Program-made: the position numbers and the translations under genes | The notes under the pieces: model-generated | Told to the model about the DNA's origin: nothing | What the model saw: the letters and a program-made list of their open reading frames with translations, nothing else | The model's database searches: none | Shown: piece after piece, positions 1 to 6,004 of the stretch | How the letters are laid out: each line of letters starts with the position of its first letter | Position numbering within the stretch: the stretch's first letter is position 1 | DNA from: Anaerolineaceae bacterium UBA2274 | GTDB taxonomy: Bacteria; Chloroflexota; Anaerolineae; Anaerolineales; Anaerolineaceae | Reading direction: 5' to 3' | DNA: 8,230 nt | Assembly: GCA_002347705.1 (NCBI GenBank) | Contig: DDWY01000061.1 | Coordinates: 1-8,230 of the forward strand

Positions 1-296
1 GCGATCATTTCCGCCATGTCGAGGTAATCCTTGGTGGCATGCACGCGCACCCAGGGTCGGGTATAGACGCCATTCTCATCCTTATAATACATCGGCTGAT
101 GCTGATGCCAGGTGAGGTTGACGTAGAGCGGATACTCGATGGCTTCCGGTGCTTCTGTCGGTGTGGGCTCTTCAGCCACAGGGACTGTCGGTTCAACCGG
201 CACATCTGTTGGAATGGGGGTTGCGCTGGGCGCAGAGCAGCCTGCAATGACTGCCAGGCTTAGGATGATTGCGAGAAAGAATCGTAGCTTTTTCAT
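1..296 (-). CDS. GH57-family glycoside hydrolase lipoprotein (N-terminal 98 residues, cut by the window edge)
   Basis: The gene starts at the ATG at 296-294 and runs off the left edge, so only 98 codons are visible. Residues 1-20 form a lipoprotein signal peptide: KK, a hydrophobic core, then lipobox IAGC with the lipidated Cys at 20. A Pro/Thr/Glu-rich linker spans about residues 21-55. The folded domain then opens with LYVNLTWHQHQP (57-68), followed by PWVRVHATKDYLDM (81-94). HQHQP matches the first conserved region of GH57, and PWVR.HA.KDY is typical of GH57 amylopullulanase- or alpha-amylase-like members, so an alpha-glucan substrate is likely. The catalytic Glu and Asp would lie outside the window. 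AGAGGA sits 4 bases before the ATG. The GH13 amylase gene ends only 22 bases upstream with no terminator between, so the two are probably co-transcribed. The family call is firm; the exact specificity is open. Confidence 0.85.
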   Translation of the reverse strand, partial: MKKLRFFLAIILSLAVIAGCSAPSATPIPTDVPVEPTVPVAEEPTPTEAPEAIEYPLYVNLTWHQHQPMYYKDENGVYTRPWVRVHATKDYLDMAEMI

Positions 297-318
297 GTTT
301 CCTCTTTTCATATCCGGA

Positions 319-2013
319 TTATGGGCGCGTTAATTTCAATACAAATGTTTCTCCACCGTCGAGGATATCCTCGACAACAAAGTCGGTCAGGGAGCCATCT
401 TCGGCAAAGGTAATTTCATAGAAGGGTGCCTCGCCCCAAAGCGCTTCAGCCTGCCAGGTGCCCGCCAGGTCACCGCCTTCAAGCGCGATGGTGCAGTTTT
501 CGAGGGTTTGCACACCAAGATTAGCAACCGTCAGCAGCACTTCATCCCCTGCTATGCGCGCCACGGTGTAAAGCCGGCGGCAGGACGATGTGAAGGGAAC
601 GTAGTCGCCTTTTTGCAGTGCCGGGAAGCGGTTGCGAAGATTCACCAAGCCTCGATACCAGTTAAGCAGAGAGTCAGGGTCCGAATACTGGGCAGCCACA
701 TTCAACTCTTCCCAGCCTTCATTCAGAGGCTCCCAGGGGACGCTGCTGCTAAAGCCAGCATGCGCTTCCGCGGACCACTGCATCGGTGTGCGCAAGTGCT
801 CATCTGGCTTGTTGCCAGTCATGCCTATCTCTTCACCATAATAAATGTAGGGAGTGCCGGGACCGGTAAGATACACAAAAGCGGCAAGTTTTTGCCGATC
901 AAGCTTGCTACTGAAGTAAGACGCCACACGCTGCTGGTCGTGATTGGCCAAAAAAGTGGCAAATTGCTGATCCGGGAAATATTCCAGCGTTTCCAGATAG
1001 GATGCCATGATGCGCGAGGGATCCGGAGAGTACAAGCCGCCCAGGATGTCCCCTGCCAGGTCGAACATAAAGTATTCTTGCATACCGCGCGTCGGTTCAC
1101 CATACTTGGCGATGACCTGTGTGTCGGTCCACACCTCCCCGACAGTATAGGCTTCAGGATTGATGCCGGTGTAATACTCGCGCCAATTTTGGAACCACTC
1201 AATGGAACCTTTTGAATCCTGGAGCGTGGCTCCATCTTCCACCAGGTAGCGTGCCGCATCCACCCTGAAGCCATCCACGCCCAAGTCCAGCCAGAATTTG
1301 GTGGCATCATACATTGCTTCGGTCACCTTCGGCTGTTCGTAATTGAGATCAGGCATGCCGCTCCAGAAAATTGCGTAATAATAGCTCCCTCCTGATTCAT
1401 ACCAGGCATTTTGCCCCCAGGGGCCTGCCTGGGCAGGCCTGGTATCCGACCAAACATACCAGTCCCGGTACTCGCTGTCTTTTTCCTTCGAACTTAAGAA
1501 CCATGGGTGTTCCGAAGAGGTGTGATTGACTACAAAATCGATGATCACACGGATGCCGCGTTCGTGACAGGCTTGCAGCATCTCCTGAAAATCCTCGAGA
1601 GTGCCGTAGTCCGGGTTCACCGCCTGGTAATCGGTGACATCATAGCCGTGATAGGAAGGCGAAGGCATGATTGGCATCAGCCAAATACCGCCAATTCCAA
1701 GGTCGGTGTCGGTATCAGGGTCGCCATCATTCAGATAATCGAGCATCTCAATGATGCCGCGGAAGTCACCAATGCCATCACCGTCACTGTCCTTGAAGGA
1801 GCGCACAAAGATTTCATAGAAAACCACGTCGTTCCACCATCCCTGGCTAAGATCAGGTTCTGGAATTTCTTCTGTCACCACTTTTGGGCTCGCTGTGGCA
1901 GCGGGTTGACTTTCAGTGGCAGCAGATTCGGTTGCGATGGGTTCAGCTTTGCACGCAGCCAACACCAGGCAAACTATTACTATCACGATTATCGGCAAGG
2001 CACGTTTTTTCAT
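319..2013 (-). CDS. GH13 alpha-amylase lipoprotein, MPDLN type (GH13_36-like)
   Basis: This 564-residue protein should hydrolyse alpha-1,4 (perhaps also alpha-1,6) glucan bonds at the cell surface. Residues 1-21 are a lipoprotein signal ending LAAC (Cys21), followed by a Thr/Ala/Glu-rich linker to about residue 55. The TIM barrel has all the conserved regions: DFVVNH (159-164), GFRVD with nucleophile Asp252, GEVW with acid/base Glu293, and NHD with Asp359. A DSDGDGIGD loop (75-83) resembles the family's calcium site. MPDLN (220-224) is the fifth-region signature of GH13_36, the group intermediate between oligo-1,6-glucosidases and neopullulanases. A C-terminal beta domain follows from about residue 470. 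I chose ATG 2013: it has GGAG five bases upstream and opens directly into the signal peptide. The in-frame TTG at 2088 lies inside the probable -35 box. The gene heads a probable operon with the GH57 gene. Confidence 0.93.
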   Translation of the reverse strand: MKKRALPIIVIVIVCLVLAACKAEPIATESAATESQPAATASPKVVTEEIPEPDLSQGWWNDVVFYEIFVRSFKDSDGDGIGDFRGIIEMLDYLNDGDPDTDTDLGIGGIWLMPIMPSPSYHGYDVTDYQAVNPDYGTLEDFQEMLQACHERGIRVIIDFVVNHTSSEHPWFLSSKEKDSEYRDWYVWSDTRPAQAGPWGQNAWYESGGSYYYAIFWSGMPDLNYEQPKVTEAMYDATKFWLDLGVDGFRVDAARYLVEDGATLQDSKGSIEWFQNWREYYTGINPEAYTVGEVWTDTQVIAKYGEPTRGMQEYFMFDLAGDILGGLYSPDPSRIMASYLETLEYFPDQQFATFLANHDQQRVASYFSSKLDRQKLAAFVYLTGPGTPYIYYGEEIGMTGNKPDEHLRTPMQWSAEAHAGFSSSVPWEPLNEGWEELNVAAQYSDPDSLLNWYRGLVNLRNRFPALQKGDYVPFTSSCRRLYTVARIAGDEVLLTVANLGVQTLENCTIALEGGDLAGTWQAEALWGEAPFYEITFAEDGSLTDFVVEDILDGGETFVLKLTRP

Positions 2014-2060
2014 TGCATCTCCAGGATGATCACCATGGCAGGGAGCATTGCCCCCGTCAG

Positions 2061-2088
2061 ATTGTATGAATAATTTTACACGATTCAA
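2061..2088 (-). promoter_or_regulatory. Probable sigma70-type promoter of the amylase operon
   Basis: Read on the minus strand, TTGAAT (2088-2083) and TACAAT (2066-2061) are separated by 16 bases. The -10 matches the consensus at 5 of 6 positions and the -35 at 4 of 6. Transcription would start near 2054, about 40 bases before the ATG at 2013. No sugar-regulator operator was recognised. This is a consensus match only. Confidence 0.5.
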
Positions 2089-2142
2089 GAACCGATTCGC
2101 AGGCAGGAATATAAGGCTCAGCCGCTCAAAAATTGCACTGGC

Positions 2143-2835
2143 CTAATCGAACAGACCACTTGCTGCAGGCTGAATGAGGGAGGCATCGTCCTGCGCGGGG
2201 CTGTTGACCGAACGGCTGACTTCCCAACTGCGCATCTGTTGGGGATCAAATGGCTGCAGCAGGCTCAGCCTTTTCTTGGAATCGGGTTCCAAAAGCCAAT
2301 CCCACATTGCCTGCCCTTTGAGCATGACCGGCATGCGCGGATGCACCTCAGCTACCAGGGAATTTGCCTCGGTGGTAATGATGGTGCAAGTGGTCAGTCC
2401 AGGCAGGCCGGGCTCCGAATTGACGCCTTTTGGTTCCCAGTCATCCCACAGCCCCGCAAAAGCAAAGGCTTCGCCGCTGCGTAAGCTGAAGTAGAAGGGA
2501 ACCGACAGTTTTCCAGCCTTTCGCCACTCGTAAAAACCATCGGCCAGGATCAGGCAGCGTTTGTTTTTGAAGGAATTGCGAAAGGCGGGTTTTTCTGCCA
2601 CCGACTCGGCGCGCGCGTTGATCATTCCGTTTCCAATCGAGGGATCCTTTGCCCAAAAAGGAACTAACCCCCAGCGAAACCAGTGGACTGAGCGTGCTTC
2701 TGCAAAGGGCACACAGGCGATTTCCTGCAAGGGGGCGATGTTATAACGCGGCGCCCAATCGAGCGGCATTTGCCCAAGCGCGAGCTGCATGCGCACATCG
2801 TCTGAATCAATCGCCATGGTAAATCTTCCACACAT
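2143..2835 (-). CDS. SRAP-domain abasic-site DNA-protein crosslink protein (YedK/HMCES family)
   Basis: This 230-residue protein belongs to the SOS-response-associated peptidase family. Members crosslink covalently through an N-terminal Cys to abasic sites in single-stranded DNA and so protect them during replication. The start is fixed by chemistry: MCGRF places Cys2 at the N-terminus once Met is removed. An in-frame ATG nine codons upstream would bury this Cys, and GGAG lies just upstream of 2835. The other family active-site residues are present: Asn73 in INARAES, Glu103 in GFYEW and His165 in HPRMP. The length is typical of bacterial members and no residue is missing. The gene is divergent from rplY and separated from the amylase operon by 129 bases, so it looks monocistronic. 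An inverted repeat overlaps its promoter. Family identity is near certain; DNA-damage regulation is not demonstrated here. Confidence 0.95.
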   Translation of the reverse strand: MCGRFTMAIDSDDVRMQLALGQMPLDWAPRYNIAPLQEIACVPFAEARSVHWFRWGLVPFWAKDPSIGNGMINARAESVAEKPAFRNSFKNKRCLILADGFYEWRKAGKLSVPFYFSLRSGEAFAFAGLWDDWEPKGVNSEPGLPGLTTCTIITTEANSLVAEVHPRMPVMLKGQAMWDWLLEPDSKKRLSLLQPFDPQQMRSWEVSRSVNSPAQDDASLIQPAASGLFD

Positions 2836-2854
2836 AGTTTCTCCAATCGTAAAA

Positions 2855-2873
2855 AATATCAACTGCTGATATT
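2855..2873. promoter_or_regulatory. Inverted repeat over the SRAP -10 and start site (candidate operator)
   Basis: AATATCA (2855-2861) and TGATATT (2867-2873) are perfect 7-base arms around a 5-base spacer. The dyad overlaps the end of the SRAP TATAAT and covers the expected transcription start near 2864, a classical repressor position. It does not match the CGAACN4GTTCG-type or CTGTN8ACAG-type LexA boxes, so I cannot name the regulator. A dyad of this AT-rich composition could also arise by chance. Confidence 0.35.
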
Positions 2874-2899
2874 ATACAATCTCCGCAGGCACCCCCACA
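2871..2899 (-). promoter_or_regulatory. Probable promoter of the SRAP gene (perfect -10, weak -35)
   Basis: On the minus strand a perfect TATAAT lies at 2876-2871, about 36 bases from the start codon, which gives a leader of roughly 29 bases. The hexamer 17 bases upstream (TGTGGG, 2899-2894) is a poor -35, so the promoter may need an activator or may be weak until induced. It overlaps one arm of the inverted repeat at 2855-2873. Confidence 0.5.
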
Positions 2900-2910
2900 G
2901 CAAGGGTAAA

Positions 2911-2959
2911 GGGTGACTTATTCGCTGGTTACTTATGGGGGTGACATATTCGCTGACTA
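2911..2959. repeat. Two direct repeats, 28-base period, between divergent promoters
   Basis: GGGTGACTTATTCGCTGGTTA (split for reading: GGGTGACTTATTCGC then TGGTTA, 2911-2931) recurs at 2939-2959 as GGGTGACATATTCGC then TGACTA, identical at 18 of 21 positions. The copies lie on the same face of the helix only approximately (28 bases is about 2.7 turns). They sit upstream of both the SRAP and rplY promoters. Multiple short repeats with a GGTGAC...TTCGCTGA look are found at the ends of some IS21-family elements, so this may be a remnant insertion-sequence end. No transposase gene or opposite end is visible. A regulator site is the alternative. Confidence 0.5.
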
Positions 2960-2983
2960 ATAACACAAGCTAATGCGAAAAAC

Positions 2984-3012
2984 TTGACGTCTGACCGAGG
3001 ACTGAGTAAACT
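2984..3012 (+). promoter_or_regulatory. Probable sigma70-type promoter of rplY
   Basis: TTGACG (2984-2989) and TAAACT (3007-3012) are separated by 17 bases: a near-perfect -35, ideal spacing and a 4-of-6 -10. Transcription would start near 3019, giving a leader of about 70 bases. That leader contains the perfect dyad TTTACC-C-GGTAAA (3026-3038). Confidence 0.6.
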
Positions 3013-3088
3013 TGAGAGTCGCCGGTTTACCCGGTAAATTTATGAGCGAGGGTAACCTGAAAAATGGTGAGAGGCGCTCGGAGGAAAT

Positions 3089-3751
3089 ATGTCTACACAA
3101 GAAGAAACCATCATCAAAGCTGAAAAGCGCACCTTAATAGGGAAACAGGTTTCCCAATTGCGCCGCGTCGGGATCCTGCCCGGCGTTATTTACGGACACA
3201 AAATTGAACCCCAGGCTATCCAGATGGATCGCCACACGGTTTCACTGCAGATGTCCAGAATCACCCCCACCACCTTGGTAACAGTCGATGTCGACGGGAA
3301 TAAAATCAAAGCCTTTGTGCGCGATCGCCAGCGCGACGTGCTGCACGGCGTTTTGACACACCTGGATTTCCTGGCTATCTCAATGACCGAGAAAATGCGC
3401 GCATCAGTTGCCCTTGAACTCACAGGTGAAGCTCCTGTGCTTGACGATGCAATTTATCTGCTCAACCAAAACCTGAACGAACTTGAAATCGAATGTTTGC
3501 CTCAGGATATGCCCGAGCGTGTTATGGTGGACGTCAGCGGCATCAAAACCCCTGAAGATACCATCACAGTCGCAGATCTTGACCTGGGTGAGGATGTTTC
3601 CATTCTTACTGACAACTCAGATGTGATTGTTTCGGTTAGCTACGTTGCAGTTGAAGAGACTGAGGAAGTAGCCGAACCCGAAATTGGTGTCGAAGAACCT
3701 GAAGTTCTTGAAAAAGGCAAGAAGACCGAAGGCGAAGAAGAAGTCGAGTAA
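3089..3751 (+). CDS. rplY: 50S ribosomal protein L25, TL5/CTC long form
   Basis: This 220-residue protein is a 5S rRNA-binding component of the large ribosomal subunit. Residues about 5-95 form the L25 core, with LRRVGILPGVIYG (24-36) and the HLDF stretch (91-94) typical of the family. Residues about 100-187 form the extra beta-rich C-terminal domain that distinguishes long TL5/CTC proteins from the short E. coli L25. From about residue 188 there is a strongly acidic tail rich in Glu, probably disordered. The start is supported by GGAGG at 3080-3084, four bases before the ATG. The gene often precedes pth (peptidyl-tRNA hydrolase) in bacteria, but here it is followed by a terminator and then a convergent gene, so it appears to be transcribed alone. 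Confidence 0.96.
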   Translation: MSTQEETIIKAEKRTLIGKQVSQLRRVGILPGVIYGHKIEPQAIQMDRHTVSLQMSRITPTTLVTVDVDGNKIKAFVRDRQRDVLHGVLTHLDFLAISMTEKMRASVALELTGEAPVLDDAIYLLNQNLNELEIECLPQDMPERVMVDVSGIKTPEDTITVADLDLGEDVSILTDNSDVIVSVSYVAVEETEEVAEPEIGVEEPEVLEKGKKTEGEEEVE

Positions 3752-3771
3752 GTCAATACTCATCAGAATCA

Positions 3772-3799
3772 AAAACAACCGCTGCAAGGCGGTTGTTTT
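3772..3799. terminator. Bidirectional intrinsic terminator between rplY and the Nudix gene
   Basis: AAAACAACCGC (3772-3782) and GCGGTTGTTTT (3789-3799) form a perfect 11-base-pair stem around a 6-base loop. The plus strand continues into a T-rich stretch (TTTTGGTTT) about 20 bases after the rplY stop. Read on the minus strand, the stem is followed by TTTTTGATT and can end the trmI-Nudix transcript about 55 bases after its last stop. The A/T-rich ends of the stem supply the U-tract in both directions. Confidence 0.85.
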
Positions 3800-3854
3800 G
3801 GTTTAAGCGGAATTCAGATCGCGCAGGTTTAAATCCGCTCAAGCACTCGGTTGA

Positions 3855-4457
3855 TCATTTTTGGATAATATGCAGGAATTCCTGGGTCATCTGCGCTGTG
3901 GCGCCCCAGATCATCTCGCCGTCAAAATCGTTGTAGTACGGGATCTTAAAGGTTTGACCCGCAAACTGGCGCAGTTTAATCTGAAAATTTCCAGGGTCAG
4001 CGAGCCAATCAATTGGAACGATGAAAGCGCGCGCCACCTCTTTTGAATTGATCTTCATGTCAAAAGGCCAGGCGACCACTCCAACCACGGGCGTAACCTG
4101 GAAATACGAAACCATGTCGAACCGCGCCATCTTCCCCAGCACTGCCACTGAGGCTGGGTCGATCCCAACTTCCTCCCAGGCTTCACGCAGGGCTGTGCGC
4201 CCAAGATCGCCGTCTTGCTCCTCCCAGGCGCCACCCGGAAAAGAAACCTGACCGCTGTGGTCTTCCAACTCGAGCGCGCGACGGGTAAAGAGCAGATGCC
4301 ACTGCTCTGCTTGCCAAACCAGCGGAACAAGTACTGCCGCCGGATGCAGTTGATTTGGGTCCATATGCAGCCAACCGTTATCCCTGAGGTCAGACTGTTC
4401 AGCGTGCGCCTGAAGGCGGACGCCAATGTCGTGCGGTAAGCTCAAAATCCCGTTCAA
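3855..4457 (-). CDS. Nudix hydrolase, probable CoA pyrophosphatase (NudL/NUDT7-like)
   Basis: This 200-residue cytoplasmic Nudix enzyme probably cleaves coenzyme A or its derivatives to 3',5'-ADP and 4'-phosphopantetheine. HSGQVSFPGG (67-76) is the extra signature of the CoA-hydrolysing subgroup. It is followed, at the spacing I recall for NudL and NUDT7, by the Nudix box core REAWEEVGI (91-99), with metal-ligand Glu92, Glu95 and Glu96. The start appears to be TTG at 4457. It overlaps the trmI stop in a TTGA junction, with GAGG seven bases upstream inside trmI, which indicates translational coupling. The next in-frame ATG (Met32) would remove 31 residues of the N-terminus. The substrate is inferred from the signature. 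Nudix specificity drifts, so another nucleoside diphosphate derivative is possible. Confidence 0.88.
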   Translation of the reverse strand: MNGILSLPHDIGVRLQAHAEQSDLRDNGWLHMDPNQLHPAAVLVPLVWQAEQWHLLFTRRALELEDHSGQVSFPGGAWEEQDGDLGRTALREAWEEVGIDPASVAVLGKMARFDMVSYFQVTPVVGVVAWPFDMKINSKEVARAFIVPIDWLADPGNFQIKLRQFAGQTFKIPYYNDFDGEMIWGATAQMTQEFLHIIQK

Positions 4458-5311
4458 AGCAATTCCTCAGCCTCTTCATCTTTAGTCTGACTGACTTCTT
4501 CTGTTTTTTCGAGACCCAAACGTTCAACGGCTCTTCCAAACAGCAAAAAACCGGTATGGGCGATCATTCGATCCACCGGTCGCAGATGTTCCCAGTCAGT
4601 TTTATAGTAGCGCACGAGTACTTCAATTACTTCCACAAAAGCAAAATTATGATGCATAAGCGAACGGAGGCAAAGCTGCACCTGGTTCACCGTCGGCACG
4701 AGCATGCCGAGATAACCTCCCGGTTTAAGGCTTTTGCGCGCCTGCTCCAGGTAGTCATATGGATTGGGCAGATCCAGGAAAAGCGCGTCAATATTTTCTT
4801 CTGAGAAGCCTTCTGATGCATCTCCGATTTTAAAGGTCACACGGTCGAGCAGACCGACGCGGGTCAGGTTTTTGATGGCAAGCGCCTGGACATCCGGCTT
4901 TCTTTCATAGGAATAGACCTGCCCGCTCTCGCCGACCATGTAGGCAAAAGCCGTAGTCAGCCCCCCAGAACCACTGCCGCACTCCAGCACCCGCATGCCC
5001 GGACCAATCCCCATGGTAATGAGGATTTGACCGATCTCCTTTGGATACATGATCTGGGTGCTGCGTTTAATGTTTTTGATCAGGTCAGCAATGCCTGGCT
5101 GCAACAGGTAGAAGGGGTTGCCCTGGTGAGACTCCAAGCGGCTGCCCCATTTTTGACCGATGATGTCGTCATGACGGATGACTCCGCGGTGGGTTTGCAG
5201 CACGCCGCCTGCCTCAAGGCGCAGCAAATGGCTCTTGTGTCCAGCGCCCTGCAACTGCACCAGATCCCCCTCGCGGGCGAAATTGCTTGACTCGATTTGC
5301 GAAGTGATCAT
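4454..5311 (-). CDS. trmI: tRNA (adenine-58-N1)-methyltransferase, TrmI family
   Basis: This 285-residue SAM-dependent enzyme methylates N1 of A58 in the tRNA T-loop, stabilising the tRNA elbow. It acts as a homotetramer in characterised relatives. An N-terminal beta domain (about 1-65) precedes the Rossmann domain. STQIMYPKEIG (84-94) is typical of TrmI. The SAM loop is LECGSGSGG (109-117). SYERKPD (134-140) carries the acidic residue that binds the ribose. LDLPNP (179-184) contains Asp180, which corresponds to the catalytic Asp of the family. RPVDRMIAHTGFLLFGR (244-260) is the conserved C-terminal block. The last 20 or so residues are an acidic extension of no known role. The ATG is two bases after the stop of the membrane-protein gene with no well-spaced Shine-Dalgarno site, which suggests coupling. 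The Nudix gene overlaps its stop. Confidence 0.94.
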   Translation of the reverse strand: MITSQIESSNFAREGDLVQLQGAGHKSHLLRLEAGGVLQTHRGVIRHDDIIGQKWGSRLESHQGNPFYLLQPGIADLIKNIKRSTQIMYPKEIGQILITMGIGPGMRVLECGSGSGGLTTAFAYMVGESGQVYSYERKPDVQALAIKNLTRVGLLDRVTFKIGDASEGFSEENIDALFLDLPNPYDYLEQARKSLKPGGYLGMLVPTVNQVQLCLRSLMHHNFAFVEVIEVLVRYYKTDWEHLRPVDRMIAHTGFLLFGRAVERLGLEKTEEVSQTKDEEAEELL

Positions 5312-5313
5312 CC

Positions 5314-5592
5314 CTATTTATTCTGCCCGGGAAAGGAATCGATCCGAGTGAGCCAGTGTCCGGCAAATAGCGCGATGATGCTGCCGATGATGCCGCCGCC
5401 AAGATAGAGTGAACCAACATTCATCAAGTCGAAACCTGCACTTTTCGCGATGACATGACCAAGGTAGAAACCAATCCAGCTGACGAGAATGTAAATTATA
5501 AGCTTCCAAAAACCCCCGTCTTTCCAAAGGTGGAATACAGCCCCAAGCATGGTTGCCAATATCCATCCAAAAATGTAAGTAGCAGGGTTCAT
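5314..5592 (-). CDS. Small membrane protein with three predicted helices, function unknown
   Basis: I do not recognise a family with confidence. The 92-residue product is hydrophobic, with likely transmembrane segments at about 5-22, 31-49 and 57-80, separated by a short KDGG turn and a K-SAGFD loop. The last helix has a glycine-rich start (LGGGIIGS, 64-71). The tail RIDSFPGQNK is polar. The overall look resembles small GlsB/YeaQ-like or other short Gly-rich membrane proteins, but this is only a resemblance. AAGGA lies six bases before the ATG. The stop is two bases before trmI, so this is the first gene of a three-gene cluster with trmI and the Nudix gene. An alternative frame over the same bases (5318-5566) lacks the regular hydrophobic pattern and is a shadow. 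Confidence 0.75.
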   Translation of the reverse strand: MNPATYIFGWILATMLGAVFHLWKDGGFWKLIIYILVSWIGFYLGHVIAKSAGFDLMNVGSLYLGGGIIGSIIALFAGHWLTRIDSFPGQNK

Positions 5593-5718
5593 AAATCGTC
5601 CTTGTGATTTCTTATTGTTTTTTTCAATCTGCTTCGGGAACTCCCGGCAGACTCAGGGTCTTTCCGGCAGTTCTCTCAATCTGGCTCAATAATATCACTA
5701 AAACACCTGGGCCGAGCT

Positions 5719-5740
5719 GCCTTGAGCCTGCCTTGAGCCT
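5719..5740. repeat. 11-base tandem duplication
   Basis: GCCTTGAGCCT occurs twice in immediate succession (5719-5729 and 5730-5740), followed by GATTTTTTTG. It looks like a recent slippage duplication. No function is implied. Confidence 0.8.
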
Positions 5741-5767
5741 GATTTTTTTGCGTCCAGGCTGTTAGAG

Positions 5768-5913
5768 CCCTCCTTTTTGAAAAGGAACTAAAGGGGGTGG
5801 AGTTTGTCATCCTAGCCTCTTTTGCGAAGAATCTTAGTGGGCAAAAGCCAAATCCTTCGCAGGTCACTGCGGAGAAACCCCCACCCCCTTTACTTCCCCC
5901 TCCTCGAGGGGGG
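5768..5913. repeat. Composite inverted element: two C/G-rich arms enclosing one hairpin repeat
   Basis: TAAAGGGGGTGG (5789-5800) is the exact reverse complement of CCACCCCCTTTA (5881-5892), so two copies of a C-rich repeat face each other. Each arm carries its own small palindrome: CCTTTTTGAAAAGG around 5772-5785 on the left, and CCCCCTCCTCGAGGGGGG at 5896-5913 on the right. Between the arms lies a diverged copy of the GTCATTCTGAG hairpin repeat (5806-5866). The whole makes a nested palindrome of about 145 bases. The same 12-base C-rich core recurs at 8145-8156. Confidence 0.7.
5806..5866 (+). repeat. Hairpin repeat copy 1 (diverged)
   Basis: The left half (GTCATCCTAGCCTCTTTTG then CGAAGAATCTTA) matches the array copies at 6005-6332. 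The inner arms TGCGAAGAAT and ATCCTTCGCA pair at 9 of 10 positions across an A-rich loop. The outer right arm has decayed: AGGTCAC stands in place of CTCAGGATGAC. This copy is outside the regular array and enclosed by the inverted C-rich arms. Confidence 0.75.
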
Positions 5914-6004
5914 TCAGGTTTGTTGCAGGACTGGTCAACGTGCTCGAAGAGTTTGCGTTCCTGCCCTCACAGCGAAGCCGCGAGGGTCAAAGCCGACATT
6001 TTCT

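Noticed and set aside
508..1215. Long plus-strand open frame (235 codons) opposite the amylase gene
   Set aside because: It is antisense to the conserved catalytic regions of a clear GH13 gene and its translation resembles no protein I know; a shadow frame of a GC-biased gene.
2014..2088. 25-codon N-terminal extension of the amylase from an in-frame TTG
   Set aside because: The TTG is inside the probable -35 box, the extension would bury the signal peptide, and the ATG at 2013 has a good ribosome site.
2836..2862. Nine-codon N-terminal extension of the SRAP protein
   Set aside because: Family chemistry requires Cys at position 2, and the extension spans the predicted transcription start and SD site.
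5593..5720. Promoter of the membrane protein-trmI-Nudix cluster
   Set aside because: A TATTAT on the minus strand near 5690 and several TTGA-containing hexamers were tried, but none gave a -35/-10 pair at 16-18 base spacing.
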